Positions 15,934 to 23,884 of a stretch of DNA of 26,009 bases are shown here, in pieces (the first letter of the stretch is position 1; every line of letters starts with the position of its first letter). Below the pieces are notes generated by a model. It did no database searches and was not told the origin of the DNA. It saw nothing but the letters and a program-made list of their open reading frames with translations. Source of the stretch: a virus; the IMG/VR virus record IMGVR_UViG_3300034104_002844, positions 1 through 26,009 of that record; one strand, given 5' to 3'. Both the position numbers and the translations under genes were made by a program.

Positions 15934-17870
15934 TGCCATTAGATTTATCTGAAGAATATAAGTTTCTCAAAAAAAAAGTTGAGAGTACAAAAAAATATAA
16001 AGAAGTAAAAAAAGATATTACTAATTTAAAAAAAAATAGTAATAAAAAATATTCCGATGTTAAAGGTGCAACAAAAGAATCTTTAAATGATTTTAAAGAA
16101 AAAAAACAAAAATATCAAAAAGATTTAAAAAATCAGTTTGATGAATTACTAGAGTTAAAGTTTATTTCTGATATAAAAACACAAAGTAAAACATCAAAAT
16201 ATATTAAAGAAACATTTGTTGAGGCTCTTATTAAGTTAAAACCAAAAATCCAAGAGATTGTAACAAATCTAGCAACTAAAGCTATTGGGTGTAGTCAAGA
16301 CCAAAATTATATTGGTAATCAAACATTTTACCTTAAAATATCATCTTTTGATATTTTTGGTATTTTAAAATTAGACCCAGATAGTCTAGAGGGTAAAATC
16401 ACATATGAACCAAAACCAACTCAATATTTTGTGACACCATTCACAATGAATAAAGAGTTATATAAAAGACTACAAAATCCAGTCCAACCGTTTTCAGATC
16501 CGTCTGTTAATGGGTTTCCGTTTAAAGGTAAGTCTGGACAAGACTTATTTGATTTTTCCTACGTAACATCATATGTTGACCCATTTGGGAATACAGTTGT
16601 TGGTGACTTTTTAAAAGTCACAGTACTAGATAGGGTTGATAATAAAGTTGACACTTTTATTAAAGACTATTACTCAACAATTGATGTTTTTGATTATAAA
16701 GGATTTTTTAAAAACTTATTTAATCAAGTTTACGGTGCTTTTTTAAACGGTATACCAGGAGACACAAAAAGTGATTCAAAAGGAAGTAATAAAACAATTG
16801 AGACAGATTTAAAATTTCTTATTATAATTAAAAGACTTTTAGGTATTTGTAGTGACGCATATCAAAATGAAATTGATGTTAGTGGTATTGCTAAAGTGTC
16901 TGAATTGGAGGAAATTGACGATTCGTATTTTGAGTTTTCAAACGTAGATTTAAATTATTTGTATCAAACTCTTTCCGATATTCAGTTGGGTGTATACGAA
17001 TTTGTTGATTGTAATTTAAGTAAATTGACAATTAACTCACTTGATTTGGCACAAGCCATTAACACTATAAATTTTGTTGATGGTAATAATGCAAATCAAA
17101 TAAATTTTGCAATAAATTTGACTAATGTTCCAGACGATGATTCTAATAACATTACAAGAGACTTTAATTTTTTAAGTGAATTCCCACGAGCTCTTATCAC
17201 AACAATCCTTTCACCAAAAACAATCTTACCGATTATGGTTATGGGTAGAGCGTTAAATAAATCGTATGTTGATAAAGTTAATAATTCTTTAGAATTTGCA
17301 AATAATCTTAGGAAGTATATAACTGACTTGGTTGGTAAAATAGTATTTGAATTTGTTTTTATTCTTTATCAAATTATAAGAAGAGATTTAATTGATTTAG
17401 TTAAAAGTATTGAAAGTGATATTAAGGAAGAATTGAAAAAAAAGAGGTATGAAAGAATTTTAATTTATATTGCTTTGGTATATAAAACAGCAAACATATT
17501 TTTTGACTACAGAAAATGTAAAACAATTGTTGATGATTTAATTGCTATTGTTGGTCTAATTGCAAAATTGTATAAATCAAAAGATAAGGAAATTCCTTTT
17601 GCACTTCTTGTCACAACACGTCTATTAAGAGGGTTTTCATCAAATGGTGCTTTTTTAAAAGTAATTGAAAAATACGATGAGCTCGGTATACCAACGGGGC
17701 CAATGCCAGACGGTAGTCCTAACTTATATTTAATATCGGCTAAAGCAATTATTGAAGCTTTTGATGAGGAAAAAAATGAAAACGAGAAAGTCCAGATTGC
17801 CGTTGAGCCATTAACCGTATTACCAATTGGTGTAACAAAACCTAGGGTGATGTTTGGAAAAAGCACTTAA
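15933..17870 (+). CDS. Large putative virion protein (baseplate region)
   Basis: This 645-residue protein is not recognised as a named family. The first 110 residues are Lys-rich coiled coil. The middle (about 120-300) is beta-rich with 'FYLKISSFDIFGILKLDPD' (132-150). Residues 415-440 contain 'PRALITTILSPKTILPIMVMG', and 465-545 hold two hydrophobic helices ('KIVFEFVFILYQIIRR', 'ILIYIALVYKTANIFF') separated by a charged linker. The C-terminus ends 'VEPLTVLPIGVTKPRVMF'. Its position 2 genes before the gp5-like spike protein and after the late sigma gene suggests a baseplate or tail component. The hydrophobic helices could be for packing or membrane contact; I cannot tell which. Confidence 0.55.
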   Translation: MPLDLSEEYKFLKKKVESTKKYKEVKKDITNLKKNSNKKYSDVKGATKESLNDFKEKKQKYQKDLKNQFDELLELKFISDIKTQSKTSKYIKETFVEALIKLKPKIQEIVTNLATKAIGCSQDQNYIGNQTFYLKISSFDIFGILKLDPDSLEGKITYEPKPTQYFVTPFTMNKELYKRLQNPVQPFSDPSVNGFPFKGKSGQDLFDFSYVTSYVDPFGNTVVGDFLKVTVLDRVDNKVDTFIKDYYSTIDVFDYKGFFKNLFNQVYGAFLNGIPGDTKSDSKGSNKTIETDLKFLIIIKRLLGICSDAYQNEIDVSGIAKVSELEEIDDSYFEFSNVDLNYLYQTLSDIQLGVYEFVDCNLSKLTINSLDLAQAINTINFVDGNNANQINFAINLTNVPDDDSNNITRDFNFLSEFPRALITTILSPKTILPIMVMGRALNKSYVDKVNNSLEFANNLRKYITDLVGKIVFEFVFILYQIIRRDLIDLVKSIESDIKEELKKKRYERILIYIALVYKTANIFFDYRKCKTIVDDLIAIVGLIAKLYKSKDKEIPFALLVTTRLLRGFSSNGAFLKVIEKYDELGIPTGPMPDGSPNLYLISAKAIIEAFDEEKNENEKVQIAVEPLTVLPIGVTKPRVMFGKST

Positions 17871-17872
17871 TT

Positions 17873-18088
17873 ATGGGAACAAAAATAGTTCAATCAGAAG
17901 TATTAGATATTATATCTGACCACCAAAATAGGTCAAATAAGGATATTCAATTAGCTCTAGAATTTATTCAAAAAGATTTTGAGGTTACTAAAGAAACATT
18001 AATAAAACTTACAAATCATCTAGATAAATTAGAACTTACTTATAACACATTATTAAAAGAATACAATAACAGAAATGGATCCAAATAA
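17873..18088 (+). CDS. Small helical protein, probable tail/baseplate accessory
   Basis: This 71-residue protein, 'MGTKIVQSEVLDIISDHQ...', is predicted to be almost entirely helical with a heptad-like C-terminal half ('TKETLIKLTNHLDKLELTYN'). It starts 2 bases after the large structural gene and overlaps the gp5-like gene by 14 bases, so it is very likely co-translated with both. No family is recognised. Its position between two virion genes suggests a small assembly or trimerisation partner. Confidence 0.55.
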   Translation: MGTKIVQSEVLDIISDHQNRSNKDIQLALEFIQKDFEVTKETLIKLTNHLDKLELTYNTLLKEYNNRNGSK

Positions 18089-19595
18089 GATATTATTCCC
18101 AGCACTTGTTTTAGACATTAACGACCCTTTAAATACTGGTCGTATACGGGCATTTGTTAAAACTGGTGAATATGAAACAGTAACACAAGTTCCAGAAGAT
18201 AAAAAATGGGGTTATGAGGACACAATGGTTATACTACCATTAACACCAATGTATCTTTATGTAACACCAGTTGTTGGTGAATATGTACACGTAATTTATT
18301 ATAACACAAAAGAAAGATTTGATAGTAATAAGTTTTATATTCCAGGACCATTAAGTAGACCTTGGAATAACAAAAAAGAAAATTATAGTAATGCTCAATC
18401 TGTTTTAGCCTCTGGTGAAAATTTAAAAGGTGCTTACCAACCACGTAATCCACAAACTGGGATTGTACAAAAACCATTAGAAGGTGTATACCCAAATCCT
18501 GGTGATAATGCAATAATCGGTAGGGGTTCATCAGATATTATTATCAAAGAAAATGATATATTAATTAGATCTGGAAAATATAAGGGTACAACTAATACAA
18601 ATATACCCATACAAAAAAACGAAAATAGGTCATTTCTACAAATATCATCATTTGATTTAGAGAATAAAAGTGATGGGATAGAAACAGTAAGAGAAGAAGT
18701 ACAACCTGACGCTTTTGTTAAAAGATTTGTTCAATGGTCAATAACAAATTTAAACTCAACAGCCACAACATATGATTGTGAAATTAGATTTTATAATTTG
18801 ACGGGTAATAACGATTTATTTAAGGCTTCTGTAATTGACAATTCTTTTGAACTATTACAACCTTATTTGGGTAATTCATTATACACATTACAATTCACAG
18901 GAAAAACTTTAGATGAATCTGCGGAACTAATAAACACTTTTATAAGAAACGTAAATGATGGTCTTATAAACATACCTGGGTATAACCAATATCTTATTGA
19001 TTCTCAATTTCCATATTTTTATGGTCCAGATAGTACATCGTATTCTTATGTTACATCAAATTCATCAACACAACAAAATGACCTTATAAACTCAAATAAA
19101 GTCAATCTTTTATATAATAAAATAACATTCAATCAAAAATTCACAGAAAAAGGTAAAGGTTTAATGTGGATAAAAAATCCCAACAAATTGGGCATATTGC
19201 CAAATTTTATTGAAAAGAAATTTGCGAAAAGAAAGTATGTTGTAAATCAAGTTAATTATTCTGTACTAGGTGGAAATAAACTTTATTTATTAAGTCACGA
19301 CTCAACGGGTAAATATAAATTAGATTTGACTAATACATTGTATGGTATTGATCAAGAAAAATTAGCTGTTGACATATATAACAATACAACACCAATGGTA
19401 AGAGGTGGTGAATTAATAGACCTATTAAAAAAGATTGTTAATTTTATGTTTAATCACGTGCACAACCCAAGTGCAATACCAATTCAGGAGTACACAAACA
19501 CACAATTACCTAACCCACCATCGGCAAAAGAGATAATCCAAATTTTAAATTCGGCCGAAGATAAACTATTAAGTAAAAATATTAGAATTAATTGA
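18075..19595 (+). CDS. gp5-like baseplate hub / tail spike protein
   Basis: This 506-residue protein starts 'NKILFPALVLDINDPLNTGRIRAF', the N-terminal OB-fold of T4 gp5-type and other baseplate hub proteins. In the C-terminal part 'MVRGGELIDLLKKIVNFMFNHVHNP' (441-465) matches the conserved 'RG.EL...L..I..F...H.HP' element just before the end of such proteins. There is no lysozyme domain between them; instead a long Asn/Ser/Thr-rich middle (about 100-430), probably beta structure. It would sit at the centre of the baseplate and help cross the outer membrane. It overlaps a small helical gene by 14 bases. The gp5-like call is good; whether it is the spike or only the hub is not settled. Confidence 0.72.
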   Translation: MDPNKILFPALVLDINDPLNTGRIRAFVKTGEYETVTQVPEDKKWGYEDTMVILPLTPMYLYVTPVVGEYVHVIYYNTKERFDSNKFYIPGPLSRPWNNKKENYSNAQSVLASGENLKGAYQPRNPQTGIVQKPLEGVYPNPGDNAIIGRGSSDIIIKENDILIRSGKYKGTTNTNIPIQKNENRSFLQISSFDLENKSDGIETVREEVQPDAFVKRFVQWSITNLNSTATTYDCEIRFYNLTGNNDLFKASVIDNSFELLQPYLGNSLYTLQFTGKTLDESAELINTFIRNVNDGLINIPGYNQYLIDSQFPYFYGPDSTSYSYVTSNSSTQQNDLINSNKVNLLYNKITFNQKFTEKGKGLMWIKNPNKLGILPNFIEKKFAKRKYVVNQVNYSVLGGNKLYLLSHDSTGKYKLDLTNTLYGIDQEKLAVDIYNNTTPMVRGGELIDLLKKIVNFMFNHVHNPSAIPIQEYTNTQLPNPPSAKEIIQILNSAEDKLLSKNIRIN

Positions 19596-19604
19596 TATTT
19601 ATTG
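19595..19604 (+). promoter_or_regulatory. Second ATATTTATTG motif, before the DNRLRE-like gene
   Basis: ATATTTATTG starts at the last base of the gp5-like stop and ends 11 bases before the ATG at 19616. It is identical to the element at 15553-15562. The gap also has AAAAGG at 19607-19612, a weak Shine-Dalgarno-like site 3 bases from the start. It could be a late promoter part, a processing site or chance. Confidence 0.3.
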
Positions 19605-19615
19605 ATAAAAGGTAA

Positions 19616-21079
19616 ATGTCAATTAACAACTCTTATTTTAGTAGAAATAATACAATCATTTCCAATAGTTTTGTAAATACCGGTAGAAACCCAGTATTTG
19701 AATTATTTTATGGTGATTCCGGTATTGCAGTACCTATTGGTTATTCAAGATTTATTTTTGATTTAGATTTAACACTATTAAAAGAAAAAATAAATGAAGG
19801 TATAATTTCTTTAGATTGTAATAAAGAAGTAAAACACGTTTTAAAAGTTACAAACACAGTAAAGTTTAATAAAGAAGAATACCTTAATACAAGTAATTCT
19901 CAAGGAAGAAAACGTGCAACATCATTTGATTTAATTTTATTTAGAATACCTTATAGAGATTTAGACCCAAGTTTACCACAAAGATGGGATGAAGGTGTTG
20001 GGTATGACTTTGCAAATACCATTGGTAATATTTTTAACGATAAAAATTACTCTGACCGTCCTAGCAATTGGTATCAGACAACAACAATTGGTGTTTGGGA
20101 ACAACCTGGAATTTATAATAACACAAACACTGGAACTACTAATTTTAATGATTTAATAATTGTTGACACACAACATTTTGAATTTGGTAATGAAGATATT
20201 GAATTTGATATGACAAGTGAAATCAACGCGATTTTAGATGGGTCGTTTGAAAATCCGGTAGGTTGGGGTATTGCATATCTTCCACAAGTAGAAAATCTTG
20301 AGGGGTTAGACGGCACATATTCTGTTGAGTTTTTCTCAAGACACACTCAAACATTTTATGAACCATATTTGGAAACAACATACGATGACTTAATTGAAGA
20401 TGACAGAAATTCATTTTCTTTGGGTAAAGTAAATAAATTATATTTATACATTTATGAAGATGGTGATTTTCAGAATTTGGACCAGTTGCCTGTGGTTACA
20501 ATAACTGACGCATCTGGTGAACCAATTACAAATCTTACTAGTCTTACAGCTTGTAGTGTTACAAAGGGTGTTTATGAAATCACAATACCACCATTATTGG
20601 GGTATAAAACACCTTGTACATTTGGGGATAAGTGGTCAAACATTAAATTAAATGGATTTACTTTACCAGATGTTTATAATGAATTTGTTTTATACCCAAT
20701 TCAAAAATCAATTCAGATTGGTACAACATCAATAGACCCAAAAATCTATGGGTTTGATTATTATGGTATTAAACAAGATGAAAAAATATTAAATACGGAC
20801 ATTAGAAAAGTTGGGGTTATTATAAAACAAGCGTTTACAACAAATAAACAACTTCCAAATGCGGAAAGTTTTTATAGAATTTATGTTAGAGAAGGTCAAA
20901 CAGAAGTTCAAGTCCAAGACTGGACAAAACTAAATAGAACACCAAATGAGTATTATTTCATTTTTGACACAAGAGATAAAATACCAAATGAATATTATAT
21001 AGATTTAAAGGTAATTTCTAGTGGTGAAGTAAATACTTATAAGAAACAAATAAAATTTCAAATTGTGAATAAAAAATAA
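19616..21079 (+). CDS. Virion-type protein with DNRLRE-like domain
   Basis: This 487-residue protein has an N-terminal region resembling the DNRLRE domain. It has 'SRFIFDLDLTLLKEKI' early (44-59), 'FDLILFRIP' (104-112), then 'DMTSEINAIL' (198-207), 'VGWGIAYLP' (215-223) and 'YSVEFFSRHTQTFYEPYLET' (235-254), the usual last strands before 'LEV.Y'. DNRLRE domains occur on secreted and surface proteins, and in phages they appear in tail fibre or spike-associated proteins. The rest (about 265-487) is beta-rich and not recognised. It lies 20 bases after the gp5-like gene and 12 before the Cys-rich gene, so a tail or fibre role is likely. The DNRLRE call is from memory of the pattern. Confidence 0.6.
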   Translation: MSINNSYFSRNNTIISNSFVNTGRNPVFELFYGDSGIAVPIGYSRFIFDLDLTLLKEKINEGIISLDCNKEVKHVLKVTNTVKFNKEEYLNTSNSQGRKRATSFDLILFRIPYRDLDPSLPQRWDEGVGYDFANTIGNIFNDKNYSDRPSNWYQTTTIGVWEQPGIYNNTNTGTTNFNDLIIVDTQHFEFGNEDIEFDMTSEINAILDGSFENPVGWGIAYLPQVENLEGLDGTYSVEFFSRHTQTFYEPYLETTYDDLIEDDRNSFSLGKVNKLYLYIYEDGDFQNLDQLPVVTITDASGEPITNLTSLTACSVTKGVYEITIPPLLGYKTPCTFGDKWSNIKLNGFTLPDVYNEFVLYPIQKSIQIGTTSIDPKIYGFDYYGIKQDEKILNTDIRKVGVIIKQAFTTNKQLPNAESFYRIYVREGQTEVQVQDWTKLNRTPNEYYFIFDTRDKIPNEYYIDLKVISSGEVNTYKKQIKFQIVNKK

Positions 21080-21091
21080 AAAAAATATATT

Positions 21092-22903
21092 ATGGCTTTA
21101 AATAACGCGACTTACTGTCAAGATGAAAATAAACAAATACCAGTAAATTTTAACGGAAACACACCCTCAATTGGTGAAGTTTGGGGTACTTCGGATATTA
21201 ATGATAAGGTATTATATTGTGTAACAATAACAACTGGAGTTACAGAAGTTACTAGCACAAAATTATTAACAACACAATATACCGATTGTTATGACTGTAT
21301 GTCAAATAATTATGGTGTTGTTAGGGTAACAGATTGTATTGGTGGTGGCAAAAGTAGACAATATAATTTAACATTAGAAAGTTTTGGTTTTTTACCAACA
21401 ATTGGTGCTACGTATTATTTAACATTTTTAATAGGATCTAATTTAATTACAACTTGTGTTACTGTTAATAGAGAGGGTATTAGCCAACTTACAGAAAGTG
21501 ATTATAATAATAGTATTGCTGATGGAAAAATAGGTGTAGTACAAATAGTACCAACATTAGAAACTGATTGTAAAGAGTGTTTATCTGGTAACTCACTTTC
21601 TTATGTAGTTCAAAGATGTACAGATAGTGAAACAGATTACGTCTTATTAATAAATAATAGTTTTATAAATCATATTATAGCATACTCAGATGGAGTTAAC
21701 GAATATTGTGGAACTGTAGTTGGATTAGGTACCGGTGGTGTTCCATTTACATTTATTAATGATTATGGTTTAGGTGGTGACGGTGGTAGTGCAACTTGTG
21801 ATCAGTGTCTTGCAACTGAAGGCTTAAAAATATTATTACGAAGTTGTACTGATGAAGAGTATACTGAAGTTGTTTGGGCAGCAAGTTTATTTGAAGCTGG
21901 TGATATATCAAATTTATCAACAGAAAATGGTTGTTTTATAGTTGAGGGTCCAATAGAAGATGCCGAGGTAACACTTAATTCTTATTTAAACTTTGATCCA
22001 CAACCAGGGTGTGAACCTTGTATTGAGTGTAATGGTATTAATTATAGTTATACAACTTGTTCTGGTGAAGGAAGTGGTGATTTTAAATCTTATCAATATT
22101 TATCCGGTGGTACTAGGTTTTATCATTCAGCAATTGGTGAATGTTGTGAAGTTGTTGGTACTTCTTCTTCATATTATGATACATTATATAGTGTTGAAAC
22201 CTTTGAAGATTGTCCGGATTGTCAAGATAATGCAGATGTTGTTATTTGGAACGCTTCAGCTTGTACAAACTCAAATACATATAGTAGTATTTATGTTACG
22301 ACGGACAGTACAGCACAAATTGGTGATGTTGTTAAATTAATGTGGGGTTCAAATGAGTGGATTTGTGCTGGTCTTATTAATACGGCCAGTTCTTACAGTG
22401 GTTATTATACTTATTACAATACACAAAAAAATGGACTTGGTTCAACATTAATTTATGATAGTTGTGAAACTTGTAACTCACAAGGATTAATTGGTGCTAC
22501 ATTAGTTAATTGTGATACCCTTGTTGAGTCTTTTGTTAGTATAACACTTGATAATTACTTGTCAATTTATAATTTTGGTTCATTAACAAATTATAGTGTT
22601 AAAGATTCTAATGGTAGTTGTTATCAAATAACAAATCTTTGTCCAATACCTTTAGAAGAACAAGGATTTACTGCGGTTGAGTTTTATTTTAATTGTACAT
22701 TTTGTGAATCATTTAACCCAAACGCTCCAAGAAGTGCAAATACAGAAACGCTTGTTTGTGTTACTTGTTGTCCTTGTGATGGAACATCTGGATCAACATT
22801 TTCTGTTATACCACCACATCCAGTATGGACAGATGGTTATGGAACACCTGTTACACAATTAAATATGATTGTAATTGGTGGAATAAATGGATTAAATGGA
22901 TAA
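21092..22903 (+). CDS. Cysteine-rich repeat protein, probable virion adhesin
   Basis: This 603-residue protein is built from imperfect repeats. CxxC motifs recur at 66-69, 160-163, 236-239, 307-310, 374-377, 458-461 and 535-538, with a Cys-rich close 'CVTCCPC' (556-562). Each CxxC is followed about 10-17 residues later by another Cys in a 'C(T/D/S)' context, and most units have a further single Cys in the middle. Spacing is 67-94 residues. The rest is Gly/Ser/Thr/Tyr-rich beta sequence, typical of fibres. It has no signal peptide. Cys pairs could form disulphides once outside the cell or bind metal. It lies downstream of the DNRLRE-like gene and overlaps the next gene by 8 bases. No named family is recognised. 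Confidence 0.6.
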   Translation: MALNNATYCQDENKQIPVNFNGNTPSIGEVWGTSDINDKVLYCVTITTGVTEVTSTKLLTTQYTDCYDCMSNNYGVVRVTDCIGGGKSRQYNLTLESFGFLPTIGATYYLTFLIGSNLITTCVTVNREGISQLTESDYNNSIADGKIGVVQIVPTLETDCKECLSGNSLSYVVQRCTDSETDYVLLINNSFINHIIAYSDGVNEYCGTVVGLGTGGVPFTFINDYGLGGDGGSATCDQCLATEGLKILLRSCTDEEYTEVVWAASLFEAGDISNLSTENGCFIVEGPIEDAEVTLNSYLNFDPQPGCEPCIECNGINYSYTTCSGEGSGDFKSYQYLSGGTRFYHSAIGECCEVVGTSSSYYDTLYSVETFEDCPDCQDNADVVIWNASACTNSNTYSSIYVTTDSTAQIGDVVKLMWGSNEWICAGLINTASSYSGYYTYYNTQKNGLGSTLIYDSCETCNSQGLIGATLVNCDTLVESFVSITLDNYLSIYNFGSLTNYSVKDSNGSCYQITNLCPIPLEEQGFTAVEFYFNCTFCESFNPNAPRSANTETLVCVTCCPCDGTSGSTFSVIPPHPVWTDGYGTPVTQLNMIVIGGINGLNG

Positions 22904-23375
22904 AAAAATGAATAGATTAGATAGAATTATAAGAAAAGTTTTAAGAGAAGAAAATGAAGAAAAATCTTCAAGATATATGTTTTTTTCTAACTTACAACAG
23001 ATGAGAAGACAATGTGATTTGTTACTAGATTTAGACAAAGAAATGGTTGAGTCAATATTAGAAAATGGTCACGATTGGGCTCAAGACCATATATCAGAGG
23101 CAAAAAACAATATGGATCAAGTATTTGATTTTCTTATGAACGAATCAAAAAAAGATGGTATGCAAATGTCAATGTCTGTTGATGATGAAGATATGGTTAT
23201 GATGGAAGGTAGAAAAAAAACCGGTACAAAATTATGTGCAAGAGGTATTGCATCTGCAAAGGCAACATATGACGTATATCCAAGTGCTTATTCTAATGGT
23301 CACGCTGTTCAAGTATGTAAAGGTTCTATTAAAGGTCTTGATGGTAAAAAACGTTGTTCTGGTGTTTATTGTTAA
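22896..23375 (+). CDS. Protein with capsid-targeting-like N-terminus and C-terminal Cys module
   Basis: This 159-residue protein begins 'MDKKMNRLDRIIRKVLREEN', an amphipathic basic helix ending in L-R-E (16-18). This resembles the N-terminal capsid-targeting peptides of T4 internal proteins, which prohead protease cuts after (L/I)xE. A helical acidic middle follows. The C-terminal module (105-159) is 'KKTGTKLCARGIASAK', 'YDVYPSAYSNGHAVQVCKG' and 'KRCSGVYC', a compact four-Cys pattern (114, 141, 154, 159) of the kind seen in short marine-phage proteins. The start may instead be the ATG at 22908, 4 bases after the upstream stop; 22896 overlaps it by 8. Function unknown; packaging inside the capsid is an inference. 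Confidence 0.6.
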   Translation: MDKKMNRLDRIIRKVLREENEEKSSRYMFFSNLQQMRRQCDLLLDLDKEMVESILENGHDWAQDHISEAKNNMDQVFDFLMNESKKDGMQMSMSVDDEDMVMMEGRKKTGTKLCARGIASAKATYDVYPSAYSNGHAVQVCKGSIKGLDGKKRCSGVYC

Positions 23376-23395
23376 ATTTTTTTAAAAATTTTTTT
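23374..23395 (+). terminator. Possible AT-only terminator after the long plus-strand gene run
   Basis: AAATTTTT (23374-23381) and AAAAATTT (23384-23391) are inverted repeats followed by more T. The hairpin would have only A-T pairs and a very tight loop, so it is weak. It comes right at the end of the plus-strand run that starts at the left edge and just before a new promoter, which is where a terminator would be expected. Confidence 0.25.
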
Positions 23396-23423
23396 GGATA
23401 ATTAAAAAAAACACATATCTTTG
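23393..23423 (+). promoter_or_regulatory. Bacteroidota-type promoter (-33 TTTG, -7 TATCTTTG)
   Basis: TTTG at 23393-23396 and TATCTTTG at 23416-23423 are separated by 19 bases. This is an exact match to the Bacteroides/Flavobacterium housekeeping promoter consensus TTTG-N19-21-TAnnTTTG. It lies in the 68-base gap before the ATG at 23444, the longest gap in the window. Transcription should start near 23430, giving a leader of about 14 bases. It would let host sigma factor transcribe the gene at 23444 independently of the upstream genes. Confidence 0.75.
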
Positions 23424-23443
23424 TAGAAAATAAATTATAAGAT

Positions 23444-23884
23444 ATGTTTAAAAGAATTTTTAGGTTTTTTAGAAGGTTTAAAATGCGATTTTATTTATGG
23501 ACAAAAAAAGACGGTGTTTTTAAAAGTTACGAAGAAGAAACAACTTCTTATGAAAAAACTTGTTTTCATATTTGTGTCAAAATGATTAAAAACCAATCAA
23601 CCAAATTTATGATTGCCCCAATGTCACATAAACGGTATTTGGAGAATAAAGAATTAGATTTGTTTATAACAATGTATGATGGTAATGTTGATTTAACAAA
23701 TCACGTATACCATTACCACGTAAAATTGAGTAAACGAGATTGGGAAAGAGTCACAAAAATATATGACACAGAGACCGAAAAAAGAAGAACCGAATACGAA
23801 GAAAAGGTAAATTCCCAAATAAAAAATTCATTACATAACGTACTAGAAAGAATTTCTAATTTCAGTAAGAACTCTGTCAACTAA
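23444..23884 (+). CDS. Unknown protein expressed from a host-type promoter
   Basis: This 146-residue protein is not recognised. It starts with a very basic, aromatic segment 'MFKRIFRFFRRFKMRFYLW' that could bind membrane or nucleic acid. It has 'SYEKTCFHICVKMI' and 'DLTNHVYHYHVKLSKRDWER', and a charged helical end. Cys and His residues (CFHIC, HVYHYH) might bind a metal, but the spacing fits no motif I know. It has its own Bacteroidota-type promoter at 23393-23423, unlike its neighbours, and its last 42 bases overlap the 3' end of the opposite-strand gene. It could be an early or host-takeover gene. Confidence 0.6.
   Translation: MFKRIFRFFRRFKMRFYLWTKKDGVFKSYEEETTSYEKTCFHICVKMIKNQSTKFMIAPMSHKRYLENKELDLFITMYDGNVDLTNHVYHYHVKLSKRDWERVTKIYDTETEKRRTEYEEKVNSQIKNSLHNVLERISNFSKNSVN

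Noticed and set aside
18229-18531. Minus-strand open frame of 100 codons
   Set aside because: It is the antisense shadow of the gp5-like gene; the product has no domain-like pattern.
21993-22340. Plus-strand open frame of 115 codons in another frame
   Set aside because: It lies inside the Cys-rich repeat gene; the Val/Leu/Ile-rich product reflects the repeated Gly/Asn/Tyr codons read out of frame.
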